Both the position numbers and the translations under genes were made by a program. Under the pieces are notes generated by a model. It saw only the letters and a list, made by a program, of their open reading frames with translations, was not told the DNA's origin and did not search any database. Shown here piece by piece: positions 17,313-24,516 of a stretch of DNA of 30,336 bases. The stretch is from positions 1 through 30,336 of IMG/VR virus record IMGVR_UViG_3300032954_000055; one strand, 5' to 3'. Source of the stretch: a virus. How positions within the stretch are numbered: the first letter of the stretch is position 1; every line of letters begins with the position of its first letter.

Positions 17313-19171
17313 TGTGTAGCTAACAAGCCTCCTGGTTCAGCATTAGCCGGAGGTTGTCGTTTAAGATCAAATCCATTAGAAGGAGCTTGGGGCTGTTGGT
17401 CCATGTGATAATCATTATCCATGCCAGTGGCAGTACCAATCTGCTTATGCATTTGTTCTTGTAAGGCTTGCGCTTGCATCTGTCCTTCAGCTTGTTCAGA
17501 TAGAGCTACGAATGGAATAACCATTTCATATTCCTTAATGTCCAAAATCTCTTCGACAGTTTTAGCAAGTTTAATTCCAGAGAAGTGTGGTTGTATTGTC
17601 TGCCACACACCGGAACTAGTAAGGTTAGTTAAGTTCTGCATTAACTGAGCTTTCTCAGCAAAGTTACGTGCAGCTATAGGTTTAATACGGCCTACGCCGG
17701 TAATATCTTCTACAGTCAATGTTTGGAAGGTAGCGAAGTTAAGATCATCGTTAAACACTTTAATAGAAGTAGCACCAACCATATTACGTTTAGCTAATTC
17801 TAACATAGCATTTAAGACACGCTCAATCATCTGCTCTTCAAACTGATTGATCTTATTCTGGAAGACTCTAGATGCAGCGTTCTCTAGACGTTGAACTTCA
17901 AAGGCAGTCTTTTCACCAGGACTACGGAAACCCATAGCTTCCTTAGGCGCACCTGCCATCTCTTCCATTGTATCAGAATAATTCTTGATCTCAATGTTAG
18001 CTTGAAGAACATTAGTTTCAGGTGTTACGAGATTGACGTCACCTTCGTCACCGATGAATATCTTCTCACCGGGTTGCCAGACGTAATCTTCAACAAACCC
18101 TTTGATCTTCTGTACGGGATATGTGACTAGATCGAAGATATCTGCCTTCATATTCTCGACATGATCTATACGATATTGCATACCGATTAGATTATCGAGA
18201 GGACCCATACCCCAGAGATTATCTTGTTTCTTTCTCCAAGGAACATGGAAGATCGGTGGATAACCGAAGTAAGACGCATTAGGACGATCACCGATAAGCT
18301 TATGCCTATCTACGACTGTTATAACTCTGTTCTTTTCAAAGATGTTATTGTAATAATCGTACCAGTCGCCATAAAAAGTAAGTACTTCGACAAAGTCCTG
18401 GAGTAGGTATGCTCTGAAGGATGTGAAGCCATCCATGGCATATAATCTATCAAAGACATCCCAATTCTCCCCTTGGAAGGTTCTGGCATGAAATCTAATC
18501 TTCTGAAGATAGTCGAAGAGTTCTATATACTCTTGTCTATTCTCATCGTTAGACATACGATCTAAGAGTTCTTTAAGCTCACCCATAGATATAATAGATC
18601 GAATGATCTTAGGAGACTCTATGAAGTTCTCTGCAGTAGGATTAAAGACTATATTCAAAGGATTGATACGACGAACCATCGGACCCACGAAACCAGCTTG
18701 TGTCTTATCTTGAAGCTCTACGCGTTGGTCTACCCATTCGACAGTAGCAAAGCAATTGCCATAGTCAATGTAATCTAAAATAACTTTATCTATTTCATGC
18801 TTAAAAGCAGGCTGATCTATACACCATGCCATGTAATTGATAATAGAGTCTTTCTTAGCAATACTATTAGAGTCGCTATTATTAGCCTCCCAGTTAAGCC
18901 ATTTACGCTTAGGGAAGGAAGTTGCTGTATAATTAGAATAGAGATTATCTCTAATCTGACATATCTTTGGAATTACAGTCTTATTCTTCCAAGGAAGCTT
19001 AGCATTAGTAGTATACGTAGTATCTGTAGCATAGATATACCTACGTATCTCTTCTTTTTCCACTTTCCATGGTTGACGTAAAGTTTCCCACTCGACATAC
19101 TTCTCAGTAATACGAGTAGCTTTCATATCGGGAGAAATTACATTCTCTAGACTTGCAACCTTACCGGTCAT
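17309..19171 (-). CDS. Portal protein (head-to-tail connector, 620 aa)
   Basis: The ATG at 19171 overlaps the TerL stop (ATGA) and is preferred to a TTG five codons upstream. The protein begins MTGKVASLENVISPDMKATR. Regions typical of podophage portals include PPIFHVPWRKKQDNLWGMG, QYRIDHVENMKADIFDL, and the long crown-forming helix region with EKTAFEVQRLENAASRVFQN and INQFEEQMIERVLNAMLEL. Twelve copies form the ring at the packaging vertex, where TerL docks. The C-terminal 60 residues are rich in Gln, Met and Pro. Size is within the range of podophage portals. Confidence 0.85.
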   Translation of the reverse strand: MTGKVASLENVISPDMKATRITEKYVEWETLRQPWKVEKEEIRRYIYATDTTYTTNAKLPWKNKTVIPKICQIRDNLYSNYTATSFPKRKWLNWEANNSDSNSIAKKDSIINYMAWCIDQPAFKHEIDKVILDYIDYGNCFATVEWVDQRVELQDKTQAGFVGPMVRRINPLNIVFNPTAENFIESPKIIRSIISMGELKELLDRMSNDENRQEYIELFDYLQKIRFHARTFQGENWDVFDRLYAMDGFTSFRAYLLQDFVEVLTFYGDWYDYYNNIFEKNRVITVVDRHKLIGDRPNASYFGYPPIFHVPWRKKQDNLWGMGPLDNLIGMQYRIDHVENMKADIFDLVTYPVQKIKGFVEDYVWQPGEKIFIGDEGDVNLVTPETNVLQANIEIKNYSDTMEEMAGAPKEAMGFRSPGEKTAFEVQRLENAASRVFQNKINQFEEQMIERVLNAMLELAKRNMVGATSIKVFNDDLNFATFQTLTVEDITGVGRIKPIAARNFAEKAQLMQNLTNLTSSGVWQTIQPHFSGIKLAKTVEEILDIKEYEMVIPFVALSEQAEGQMQAQALQEQMHKQIGTATGMDNDYHMDQQPQAPSNGFDLKRQPPANAEPGGLLATQ

Positions 19172-20733
19172 ATAACACCGCCCCAACGAGCGTGATATTG
19201 AAACTCAGGCACTCTATTCATTGTCCCACTAAAATTACTTGAAGGAGGTAAAGCAAAGTCTATCGCAGATGTAAGAGCATCCTTGATATCATCATGCGGT
19301 GGATTGGAGAAAATAAGTTCTTCCTCTAACAGTTGGCAATTCCCTCCTGGATAATGCCATACCTGTTTGTTAGCGTATCTAGGCTCTAAGGTTGTTAATA
19401 TACGTTCTGCCTTAGCTCCTTCCCATCTAGAAGGCCTATATTCTTCTATGGCTAGAGCTAGACCATTAGGACGTATATAATTGTCCTTAAGATCATCTAC
19501 GATTACTTTCTGAGCTACGCTAACTTCTGCTCTGAGTTTCCTAAAGCTCCACTTCTCATAGAGTTTAAGGATACGTTGATAGTAATCTGATATTTTAGTA
19601 GTCTTAAACCTATCTATGTCTAAGACGTAGTAATTATTGTTTGCGTCTACTCCGATGACGACGATCGACGTGAAGTCGCTTTTCTTGCCCGTCGAGTACG
19701 CGAAGTCGACTGCGGCACAGACGTTAATTCGGTTTCCTTTGAAGTACCACTTGCCGTCTCTTCGGGAGATGTAGTTGGGTTCGTAGTATTGGAAGGCGTC
19801 TCTTTTGATTGGCGAGGACTCGATGTCGTGCGGATCGTTATAGTATTGGGCCCTGAAGTGTATTTTGTTAATGTACTTAGACTTCTTTGTGGCGAGAATG
19901 TCAGCATCGAAGCCGAACCATTTCCCATCAGATCCCTGCTGTCGAGGCCATAGAAATTCTCCGGTGCCATCCCCAACAGACTCAACCTGTTCCTGTATGG
20001 TCTCGAAAAGGGGAATAACATTGGAAACATTACCCAGTTCATCGTATTCTTCAATCTCCATTTCTATTAAATCTTGATATAAATCTTTGGGGTGGTATCT
20101 AGTACCAACAACCCATTCTTTAGCTCCTACAGCTTCTATCGAAGATAGATAACCATATTGAGCTTTAGTCTTCTCTCTGCCTTGCTCTATATAAGCATTA
20201 GTATCCACAACAACGTCGTCAAGAACAGCAATGTCGCAGTGAAGACCGACAATATTAGACGTAAGTCCTGCTGTAAATATCGAAGGATCACGGATTGACC
20301 ATTCTTTACGTTTGGGGTGATCTACAGAGATTTCTCTTTCGGTCCACTTTTCTCTCTTGGCTTCATCTTCATTAACCATTTCAGGCCAGTGTAAACGATA
20401 GTTATCAGAGACCAGTATGTCCTTAATGAATTTAAGTTGTTTGACAGCCAGATTAGACGTGGAAGAAATAAGTAATATACGCTTAGTAGGATCTTTAGTA
20501 AGTTCCCAAGCAATCCTATAGGCAACGAGAGTACTCTTCATGTGATCTCTAGGCAGCAATAAGAGTTGGTGATCTTTGGCATCTTGCCTAGTCCACCAAC
20601 TGATTATACGCCTATGGATATTCCCTAACATCCGTTTAGGATGTACTAGATGAATAAACTCTTCTAGATTACTTTCTGCAATCTGTCGTTTCTCAAGACG
20701 ATCATTTGACAGTGCATTCTTCTTACGTGCCAT
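19168..20733 (-). CDS. terL: Terminase large subunit (521 aa)
   Basis: The packaging ATPase-nuclease. A variant Walker A, LLLLPRDHMKST (residues 57-68), follows the beta strand; the Walker B is CDIAVLDD (166-173); the coupling motif VVGTRYHPKD is at 208-217. The RNase H-like nuclease domain starts near residue 338 with CAAVDFAYS (Asp343) and SDF (Asp353), and ends with the metal-binding region PPHDDIKDAL. It pumps DNA into the procapsid through the portal and cuts genome ends. The start overlaps the SGNH gene stop as TGATG. A stretch at about 19640-20030 has clearly higher GC than either flank. No small terminase subunit was recognised in the window. Confidence 0.92.
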   Translation of the reverse strand: MARKKNALSNDRLEKRQIAESNLEEFIHLVHPKRMLGNIHRRIISWWTRQDAKDHQLLLLPRDHMKSTLVAYRIAWELTKDPTKRILLISSTSNLAVKQLKFIKDILVSDNYRLHWPEMVNEDEAKREKWTEREISVDHPKRKEWSIRDPSIFTAGLTSNIVGLHCDIAVLDDVVVDTNAYIEQGREKTKAQYGYLSSIEAVGAKEWVVGTRYHPKDLYQDLIEMEIEEYDELGNVSNVIPLFETIQEQVESVGDGTGEFLWPRQQGSDGKWFGFDADILATKKSKYINKIHFRAQYYNDPHDIESSPIKRDAFQYYEPNYISRRDGKWYFKGNRINVCAAVDFAYSTGKKSDFTSIVVIGVDANNNYYVLDIDRFKTTKISDYYQRILKLYEKWSFRKLRAEVSVAQKVIVDDLKDNYIRPNGLALAIEEYRPSRWEGAKAERILTTLEPRYANKQVWHYPGGNCQLLEEELIFSNPPHDDIKDALTSAIDFALPPSSNFSGTMNRVPEFQYHARWGGVI

Positions 20734-21416
20734 CAGTGTTTATAGCCGAGAGAAGTAATTAAATTAAAGAAAGAACTTACTTGATAAGGTGCTAAAATAC
20801 TCTTAGTTAAATCATTACCATGTTGACCATCAGGTGAATATGTAGAACTGCATAAAGCAGAAGTAACATAATTACCTGCACCTACAGTAGGATCAGAAAA
20901 ATAATCTACTAATCCATCTACGCCTAAACCACCATTACCTTGAGATATTCCCCAATTCTGACGTACATTCTCATTAAATGTCTGAAAGACTGGTAATTCT
21001 GTTCCACTCATAGAAATATCACACTGAAGTGGATTGCCTCCTGCAAGACAATAACAAAGATTACCTAATCCCTTAGCCATAGAAAAGTATTGTTGTAAAA
21101 GAGAAAAGGTAGTTGCTGCGCTATCTCCATTGCGAATATTATTTGCACCACACATGAAGTGAAGTACAAAGATATGAACTCCGTCATACAGAGGCGTTAC
21201 TGTGGTAGAGAAGTTAGTAATTCTTCCGTTAATCTCTGTACCTGGAACAGAAATATTATATGGAATAATCGGATAGGGTATCTGAGGTCTTACAAAATCC
21301 ATTATGGTACGCCCAGTTTGAGAACCATTAGTCGCTAGAAAACTGTCTCCATCATTGACATAGATGATTGGAGTTAGTTTAGAAAATAGATTTTGTCTAT
21401 CTGCAATACTAAGCAT
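20733..21416 (-). CDS. SGNH/GDSL-like hydrolase, virion-associated (227 aa)
   Basis: The catalytic blocks of SGNH hydrolases can be traced: block I NDGDSF with Ser25, a Gly at 59 for block II, block III as GANN (90-93) in place of the common GxND, and block V SPDGQH with Asp196 and His199. The family removes acyl or acetyl groups from sugars or lipids. In phages such domains often act on host surface polysaccharides. It follows two probable surface-fibre genes and precedes terL, so it may deacetylate O-antigen or capsule during adsorption. No signal peptide is present. The substrate is unknown. Confidence 0.65.
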   Translation of the reverse strand: MLSIADRQNLFSKLTPIIYVNDGDSFLATNGSQTGRTIMDFVRPQIPYPIIPYNISVPGTEINGRITNFSTTVTPLYDGVHIFVLHFMCGANNIRNGDSAATTFSLLQQYFSMAKGLGNLCYCLAGGNPLQCDISMSGTELPVFQTFNENVRQNWGISQGNGGLGVDGLVDYFSDPTVGAGNYVTSALCSSTYSPDGQHGNDLTKSILAPYQVSSFFNLITSLGYKH

Positions 21417-22207
21417 TAGTAACGGATTAGTACGAAGCCTTGGGCTCCATTGCCACCAGCACCGTTGGAAGCACCACCGCCTCCTCCACCGCCGTAACCT
21501 GTAGTTGGGGCAGAACCTGCTCCACCTGCTGTAGTACCACCGTTACCTCCGTTACCGAATGCAGAAGCACCACCGCCTCCTCCTCCAGCAGCAGAAGAAC
21601 TGGCTGCACCTAGAACGCCTCTAAACCAAGCTGCGGTTGATCCACCATTACCACCGTTTTGACCGGTAGTTCCATTTGAACCTCCGCCACCACCGCCCCC
21701 TTCACCACCCATGCAGTTGAGGCCAAATGGGGTTGCGGCTGTTGCACCAGTACCTGCTGTAGTGGTCGTACCACCGGCACCACCGTTACCAGAGGCACCT
21801 GCTTGAGTAGATGAACCACCAGTACCGCCTGCACCTGCTGAACCTGTGGTAGGAACAACGTTATTAGCACCTAGGGTGGGGAATGTAGTGTTGGCACCTG
21901 TAATTGTAGTATTAGCTCCTGTACTTCCGTTGCTACCTGCAGCAGCACCTGTACCGCCAGTACCTACAGTAATTGTAAGAGTATTGCCAGGAGTTACTGG
22001 AAGAACATATCCGATGGTAGAATTGCTAGCTGCACCACCACCACCTGCGCCTCCCGTAGCAGAAGCTTGACCGCCTGCACCACCTTGACCACCACCACAA
22101 GCATCTACATAGATTGTAGTTACACCGGTAGGGACGGTCCAAGTATTAGCGCCGGTATTAGTAAAAAGAACAGACTGAAGAGGTCTGGGAAAATAACTAA
22201 GTGTCAT
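21416..22207 (-). CDS. Glycine-rich appendage protein (263 aa)
   Basis: The ATG at 22207 follows GGGAG by 9 nt; a GTG one codon earlier is less likely. The N-terminus (LFTNTGANTWTVPTGVTTIY) and the closing GAQGFVLIRY frame a very Gly/Ala/Thr/Ser-rich body with several runs of six or more Gly. This build is known from phage proteins with glycine-rich domains, and polyglycine-II packing occurs in some T-even-like adhesins. It probably forms a fibre or adhesin tip. Low-complexity Gly codons create long open readings in other frames here, which are not genes. Confidence 0.6.
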   Translation of the reverse strand: MTLSYFPRPLQSVLFTNTGANTWTVPTGVTTIYVDACGGGQGGAGGQASATGGAGGGGAASNSTIGYVLPVTPGNTLTITVGTGGTGAAAGSNGSTGANTTITGANTTFPTLGANNVVPTTGSAGAGGTGGSSTQAGASGNGGAGGTTTTAGTGATAATPFGLNCMGGEGGGGGGGSNGTTGQNGGNGGSTAAWFRGVLGAASSSAAGGGGGGASAFGNGGNGGTTAGGAGSAPTTGYGGGGGGGASNGAGGNGAQGFVLIRY

Positions 22208-22210
22208 CAC

Positions 22211-22582
22211 TTACCACTCCCGTGCAGTAAAGGTTTGACCAGTAGTCGCACCGTAGATTGAAATTGCTGTTGAAGGAACACCATTAGATGGAAATTCGTA
22301 GTAAGCTCCTGAAGGAAGCCAAAGGCTTGGTTCTGAAGCTACTGCTGTAGTGTTAGGAGAAATCCAGATATCTCCTGTACTGTTATTTTGTATCCAGAAA
22401 CCATGTCTTGAAGAGTTAGCTGCAGCCAGAGATTGCGCTGTACCTCCTGAAGTAATAGTTCCCGAGCGATCTGTGAGTGAATAATCACCACCGCTATCTG
22501 AGACTACATTACCTTCACCATCTGTGATGGTAACGTAAGTAGATTGATCAGGAGCATATAGCCCTTGAAGTTTAGACGTCAT
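22211..22582 (-). CDS. Probable virion surface protein, beta-rich (123 aa)
   Basis: A small acidic, Ser/Thr/Gly-rich protein. Residues about 40-70 (SGTITSGGTAQSLAAANSSR then HGFWIQNNSTGDIWIS) match a pattern often found as a terminal domain in phage fibre and head proteins, predicted to form a beta sandwich. The end TTGQTFTAREW fits the same module. It lies directly before the glycine-rich protein and SGNH hydrolase, so the three may form one appendage. The start follows the previous stop as TAAATG. Confidence 0.5.
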   Translation of the reverse strand: MTSKLQGLYAPDQSTYVTITDGEGNVVSDSGGDYSLTDRSGTITSGGTAQSLAAANSSRHGFWIQNNSTGDIWISPNTTAVASEPSLWLPSGAYYEFPSNGVPSTAISIYGATTGQTFTAREW

Positions 22583-22828
22583 TTAATGTTTTCCGTTACT
22601 TATAACTCGATTAAGTTGAGTTTCTATTACTGCGAAGCGGACTATATTCTCTTCATGACGATGTTGATCTTTATCTTCATGCTTATCCATAGCTTCTCTA
22701 GTAGTCTTTTCTATGGCTTTAATAATTGCTTCAATTTTGTTAAACTTATAGGATAGCCACTTAAAGAAAGCTAGACCTAAAGAAACACCAGCACCTATTG
22801 TTGCTGATGTTATATAGGGATCAAACAT
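22583..22828 (-). CDS. Small membrane-anchored coiled-coil protein (81 aa)
   Basis: Residues about 7-25 (TSATIGAGVSLGLAFFKWL) form one hydrophobic segment, followed by a long charged helix (FNKIEAIIKAIEKTTREAM then HEDKDQHRHEENIVRFAVI). The form, one N-terminal anchor and a coiled coil, is compatible with a holin-like protein or an inner-membrane spanin component, but it is far from the lysozyme. A ribosome site AAAGGA lies just upstream, overlapping the end of the 53-aa gene. The function is open. Confidence 0.5.
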   Translation of the reverse strand: MFDPYITSATIGAGVSLGLAFFKWLSYKFNKIEAIIKAIEKTTREAMDKHEDKDQHRHEENIVRFAVIETQLNRVISNGKH

Positions 22829-22829
22829 A

Positions 22830-22991
22830 CTATCCTTTGACTTTCTTAAGCCTAGGGTTCTTGGCTTTAGCTTTCTTAGATGCTTTACGCGTCTTAGAAG
22901 CTAAAATAGCTCCTGCAGCCTTCTTAGAATATCCTTCACCTTGGATTTTCTTAGATACTGCTTTGAAGCCAGGATGACCACCCTTAGCCAT
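22830..22991 (-). CDS. Lysine-rich small phage protein (53 aa)
   Basis: The sequence begins MAKGGHPGFKAVSKKIQGEG and continues with YSKKAAGAILASKTRKASKK and KNPRLKKVKG. About a quarter of the residues are Lys. Very similar short Lys/Ala proteins with the AGAILA core occur near terminase genes in many phages; the function is unknown and nucleic-acid binding is a guess from the charge. The ATG overlaps the end of the 42-aa gene by 8 nt. Codons are continuous with the flanking genes. Confidence 0.65.
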   Translation of the reverse strand: MAKGGHPGFKAVSKKIQGEGYSKKAAGAILASKTRKASKKAKAKNPRLKKVKG

Positions 22992-23112
22992 GGATAGAGT
23001 CAATACCAGACGGATTATGATCCATCGGAGCCATTGATTTCTTTAGACCGGGCATATGAGAACCTGAATGTCCTGCCATATGACCTTTAGCTTGACCACG
23101 TGATTTTGCCAT
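22984..23112 (-). CDS. Small Gly/His/Met-rich protein (42 aa)
   Basis: The reading MAKSRGQAKGHMAGHSGSHM then PGLKKSMAPMDHNPSGIDS ends IHG. It has an AGGA ribosome site about 9 nt before the ATG, overlapping the end of the previous gene, and it overlaps the next gene by 8 nt. His, Met and Gly are frequent, which could mean metal binding, but no motif is recognised. Support comes from the tight packing and ribosome site. Confidence 0.55.
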   Translation of the reverse strand: MAKSRGQAKGHMAGHSGSHMPGLKKSMAPMDHNPSGIDSIHG

Positions 23113-23115
23113 TGT

Positions 23116-23373
23116 TTAATTTCCTTTTGCTTTCTTAGACGAAGACTTCCAACTACGGCCGCCTTTGCCAGATTTCTTGTAAATAGACGTAGAACCTGCA
23201 TCATTATACGACTCAGTCTTAGAGTCAGTATCTGTAGTACCGGCGTAGTCTCCTGATTGTAACTCAGCTAGAGAATACCATTGATTCTTCTCATAGCCTT
23301 CAAAGTTCCTACGTTCCTCTTGTGTATCACAGATAGGAAGCTTATAACTGTTGATATTATTTCCTTGTTCCAT
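23116..23373 (-). CDS. Small hydrophilic protein (85 aa)
   Basis: The product starts MEQGNNINSYKLPICDTQEE and has an acidic middle with YSLAELQSGDYAGTTDTDSK. It ends in a basic Ser/Lys/Gly tail (YKKSGKGGRSWKSSSKKAKG). No membrane segment or known motif is seen. The start overlaps the preceding stop as TAATG. The split between an acidic body and a basic tail suggests binding to nucleic acid or a protein partner, but that is conjecture. Confidence 0.55.
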   Translation of the reverse strand: MEQGNNINSYKLPICDTQEERRNFEGYEKNQWYSLAELQSGDYAGTTDTDSKTESYNDAGSTSIYKKSGKGGRSWKSSSKKAKGN

Positions 23374-23507
23374 TAATCTGAACCTCTAGTAACTGGTCTC
23401 TTCTTGTGTGTGCTGTTGTAAATTCTTGCTGCTTTAGTCTTAGCTTCTTCTTCACTAAGTCCTTGTTTCATAAAAGCATCGCGCATCGCGGTATACTGTC
23501 TAGGCAT
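23373..23507 (-). CDS. Small basic helical protein (44 aa)
   Basis: Reads MPRQYTAMRDAFMKQGLSEE then EAKTKAARIYNSTHKKRPVT and ends RGSD. The middle GLSEEEAKTKAARIYN looks like a helix-turn-helix-sized segment, and short phage proteins with the pattern MRDAFMKQGLSEEEAKTKAA are familiar near packaging genes. Function is not known. Both ends are TAATG junctions with the neighbouring genes, which fixes start and stop. Confidence 0.65.
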   Translation of the reverse strand: MPRQYTAMRDAFMKQGLSEEEAKTKAARIYNSTHKKRPVTRGSD

Positions 23508-23611
23508 TACATATTCCAATCTTCTTCATCTTGAACACAATTTAAACAATACGTAATTGTATAAGGCCAAGTTGTTTTACATTTAGGACATACCCAAGTT
23601 TCTTCAGGCAT
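23507..23611 (-). CDS. Zinc-finger microprotein 4 (34 aa)
   Basis: A 34-residue protein starting MPEETWVCPKCKTTW with cysteines at 8, 11, 22 and 25, that is CxxC-x10-CxxC. Trp6 precedes the first Cys as W-x-C, as in RanBP2-type fingers, but the usual Asn three residues after the second Cys is Trp15. Almost the whole protein is the metal site plus an acidic tail (VQDEEDWNM). It overlaps the previous zinc gene by 8 nt and the next gene by TAATG. Zinc binding is inferred from the four cysteines; partners are unknown. Confidence 0.65.
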   Translation of the reverse strand: MPEETWVCPKCKTTWPYTITYCLNCVQDEEDWNM

Positions 23612-23699
23612 CGAAGAACGCCTTTCCACAACGGTAGCAGTTATTCTTATCCGTATAAAAGTTCTTCTGACAATTAGAACAGTATTTCCATTCAGGCAT
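23604..23699 (-). CDS. Zinc-finger microprotein 3 (31 aa)
   Basis: Thirty-one residues starting MPEWKYCSNCQKNFY, with cysteines at 7, 10, 21 and 24 in the spacing CxxC-x10-CxxC. Trp4 lies two residues before the first Cys, and the loop has TDKNN before CYRCGKAFFDA. Its start shares TAATG with the preceding zinc gene and its TGA lies inside the start region of the next one. The protein is a bare zinc ribbon and could bind nucleic acid or a polymerase subunit; that is inference. Confidence 0.65.
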   Translation of the reverse strand: MPEWKYCSNCQKNFYTDKNNCYRCGKAFFDA

Positions 23700-23803
23700 T
23701 AGTCTCTAAGTCTCCCACAGCGTCTACATGTGAGTCTAGTTACAGGATTAACTTTGTCACACATTACGCATCTCCAGTAGTCATCTATCGGAGTTATACT
23801 CAT
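23699..23803 (-). CDS. Zinc-finger microprotein 2, exact RanBP2-type pattern (34 aa)
   Basis: Starts MSITPIDDYWRCVMCDKVN and ends TCRRCGRLRD. Residues 10-29 fit W-x-C-x2-C-x3-N-x6-C-x2-C exactly: Trp10, Cys12, Cys15, Asn19, Cys26, Cys29. That is the RanBP2-type zinc-finger consensus, whose known members bind single-stranded RNA or ubiquitin. The C-terminus is basic. Start and stop overlap the adjacent zinc genes (ATGA and TAATG). The match is seen in the sequence; RNA binding is only suggested by the family. Confidence 0.68.
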   Translation of the reverse strand: MSITPIDDYWRCVMCDKVNPVTRLTCRRCGRLRD

Positions 23804-23883
23804 TTCCCATCAATTCTCATGTGACATTTCTTACAGGTTATACGACCTTCTTTGTTAATAAATCCACAGTATGGGCATTTCAT
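23800..23883 (-). CDS. Zinc-finger microprotein 1 (27 aa)
   Basis: Only 27 codons: MKCPYCGFINKEG then RITCKKCHMRIDGK. Cysteines are at 3, 6, 17 and 20, again CxxC-x10-CxxC, and Asn10 lies three residues after the second Cys as in RanBP2-type fingers, but there is no leading Trp. Its TGA overlaps the next zinc gene's ATG. The gene is 8 nt after the stop of the 61-aa gene. It is the shortest of the four and is essentially one metal-binding knuckle pair. Confidence 0.6.
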   Translation of the reverse strand: MKCPYCGFINKEGRITCKKCHMRIDGK

Positions 23884-23891
23884 AGTAATTC

Positions 23892-24077
23892 TTATTCATC
23901 CTCTTCGGTATAGAATTCTCCGAAGTTATTCTTAATTCTATCTTTAATATGTCTAATACCTATGTAATTAGTATTTCTATCGTAAGTATCTTCTCTACTC
24001 TGACGTTCTTCAGGAGTTAAGCTATTCCAAGCTAACCAATGCTTAGGTCTAAATTTATATCCTAGGTTAAATTTCAT
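23892..24077 (-). CDS. Small protein, first gene of the late block (61 aa)
   Basis: Starts MKFNLGYKFRPKHWLAWNSL, then has TPEERQSREDTYDRNTNY, and ends GEFYTEEDE. It is charged with no membrane segment or recognised motif. The N-terminal half is basic and the C-terminus acidic. It is the most upstream gene of the minus-strand operon; beyond it is the divergent AT-rich gene. A clear minus-strand promoter was not found upstream, so transcription may begin further back or at a non-sigma70 site. Confidence 0.5.
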   Translation of the reverse strand: MKFNLGYKFRPKHWLAWNSLTPEERQSREDTYDRNTNYIGIRHIKDRIKNNFGEFYTEEDE

Positions 24078-24079
24078 AG

Positions 24080-24107
24080 TTGACTTAGTTAATTACTGTA
24101 GTATAAT
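24080..24107 (+). promoter_or_regulatory. Sigma70-like promoter of the AT-rich gene
   Basis: TTGACT at 24080-24085 and TATAAT at 24102-24107 are separated by 16 bp, a near-consensus host promoter. It sits in the 28-bp gap before the divergent late genes. The expected start of transcription is near 24114. Two later plus-strand promoters use the same 16-bp spacing. Confidence 0.75.
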
Positions 24108-24117
24108 GCATAGTTCC

Positions 24118-24133
24118 AATAGTATATACTATT
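24118..24133. promoter_or_regulatory. 16-bp perfect palindrome just after the promoter
   Basis: AATAGTATATACTATT is its own reverse complement and begins about four bases after the expected transcription start. That location suits a repressor operator. It lies between the promoter and the likely TTG start at 24151. Confidence 0.45.
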
Positions 24134-24150
24134 ACAAAGGATTTGTCAAA

Positions 24151-24516
24151 TTGTTAGATAGAATAAAAGAAATTCATAAGCATTTAAGAATTGCTAATAA
24201 ATATTATAAAGATGAATGTAGTGATTATAATATATTAGGAACTAAAGCTAGAGTCTTCGTAGATCAAAGTTATTGGTATATTTATATATTTGGGTACTCT
24301 TGGAGTTTAGCTAAGAGGTATCTCAGTTTTATGGAGGTGTTTCAAGACGGAGATCACGAAGGAATTCTTAAATTAAATAGAATGCCTTCTTTCAAAGAAG
24401 CTATGATTATACGTAGAATTGCTGGTTTTAGGAAGAAAAGAGTACTTTCTGCTTCGGATCGTAAAAAAGCTATTGAACGTATACAAAATTTTATGTTCAA
24501 GCCCGGCTATAAATAG
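24151..24516 (+). CDS. AT-rich orphan gene, moron-like cassette (121 aa, TTG start)
   Basis: This gene runs opposite to the late operon and has its own promoter and terminator. An in-frame ATG at 24106 overlaps the promoter's -10 box, so it cannot lie on the transcript; the first start behind a ribosome site (AAAGGA at 24136-24141) is TTG at 24151. The product is basic and helical, begins with the TTG codon then LDRIKEIHKHLRIAN, and has an aromatic patch (SYWYIYIFGYSWSLAKRY) and a basic end. By hand count two 60-base lines in the gene have 13 and 11 G+C (about 20 percent), far below the surroundings. No family was recognised. Self-contained transcription and foreign composition suggest a recently acquired gene, possibly expressed outside the lytic programme. 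Confidence 0.65.
   Translation: MLDRIKEIHKHLRIANKYYKDECSDYNILGTKARVFVDQSYWYIYIFGYSWSLAKRYLSFMEVFQDGDHEGILKLNRMPSFKEAMIIRRIAGFRKKRVLSASDRKKAIERIQNFMFKPGYK

Noticed and set aside
19647-20054. 135-codon frame inside terL on the same strand
   Set aside because: It arises from the GC-rich patch in another frame; terL itself is continuous with all motifs in order.
21427-22070. Several long frames on both strands inside the glycine-rich gene
   Set aside because: Repetitive Gly codons keep other frames open; the translations are simple Val/Leu/Gln or Val/Ala/Pro repeats.
24106-24150. ATG at 24106 as start of the AT-rich gene
   Set aside because: It overlaps the -10 box TATAAT, so it lies upstream of the expected transcript start.
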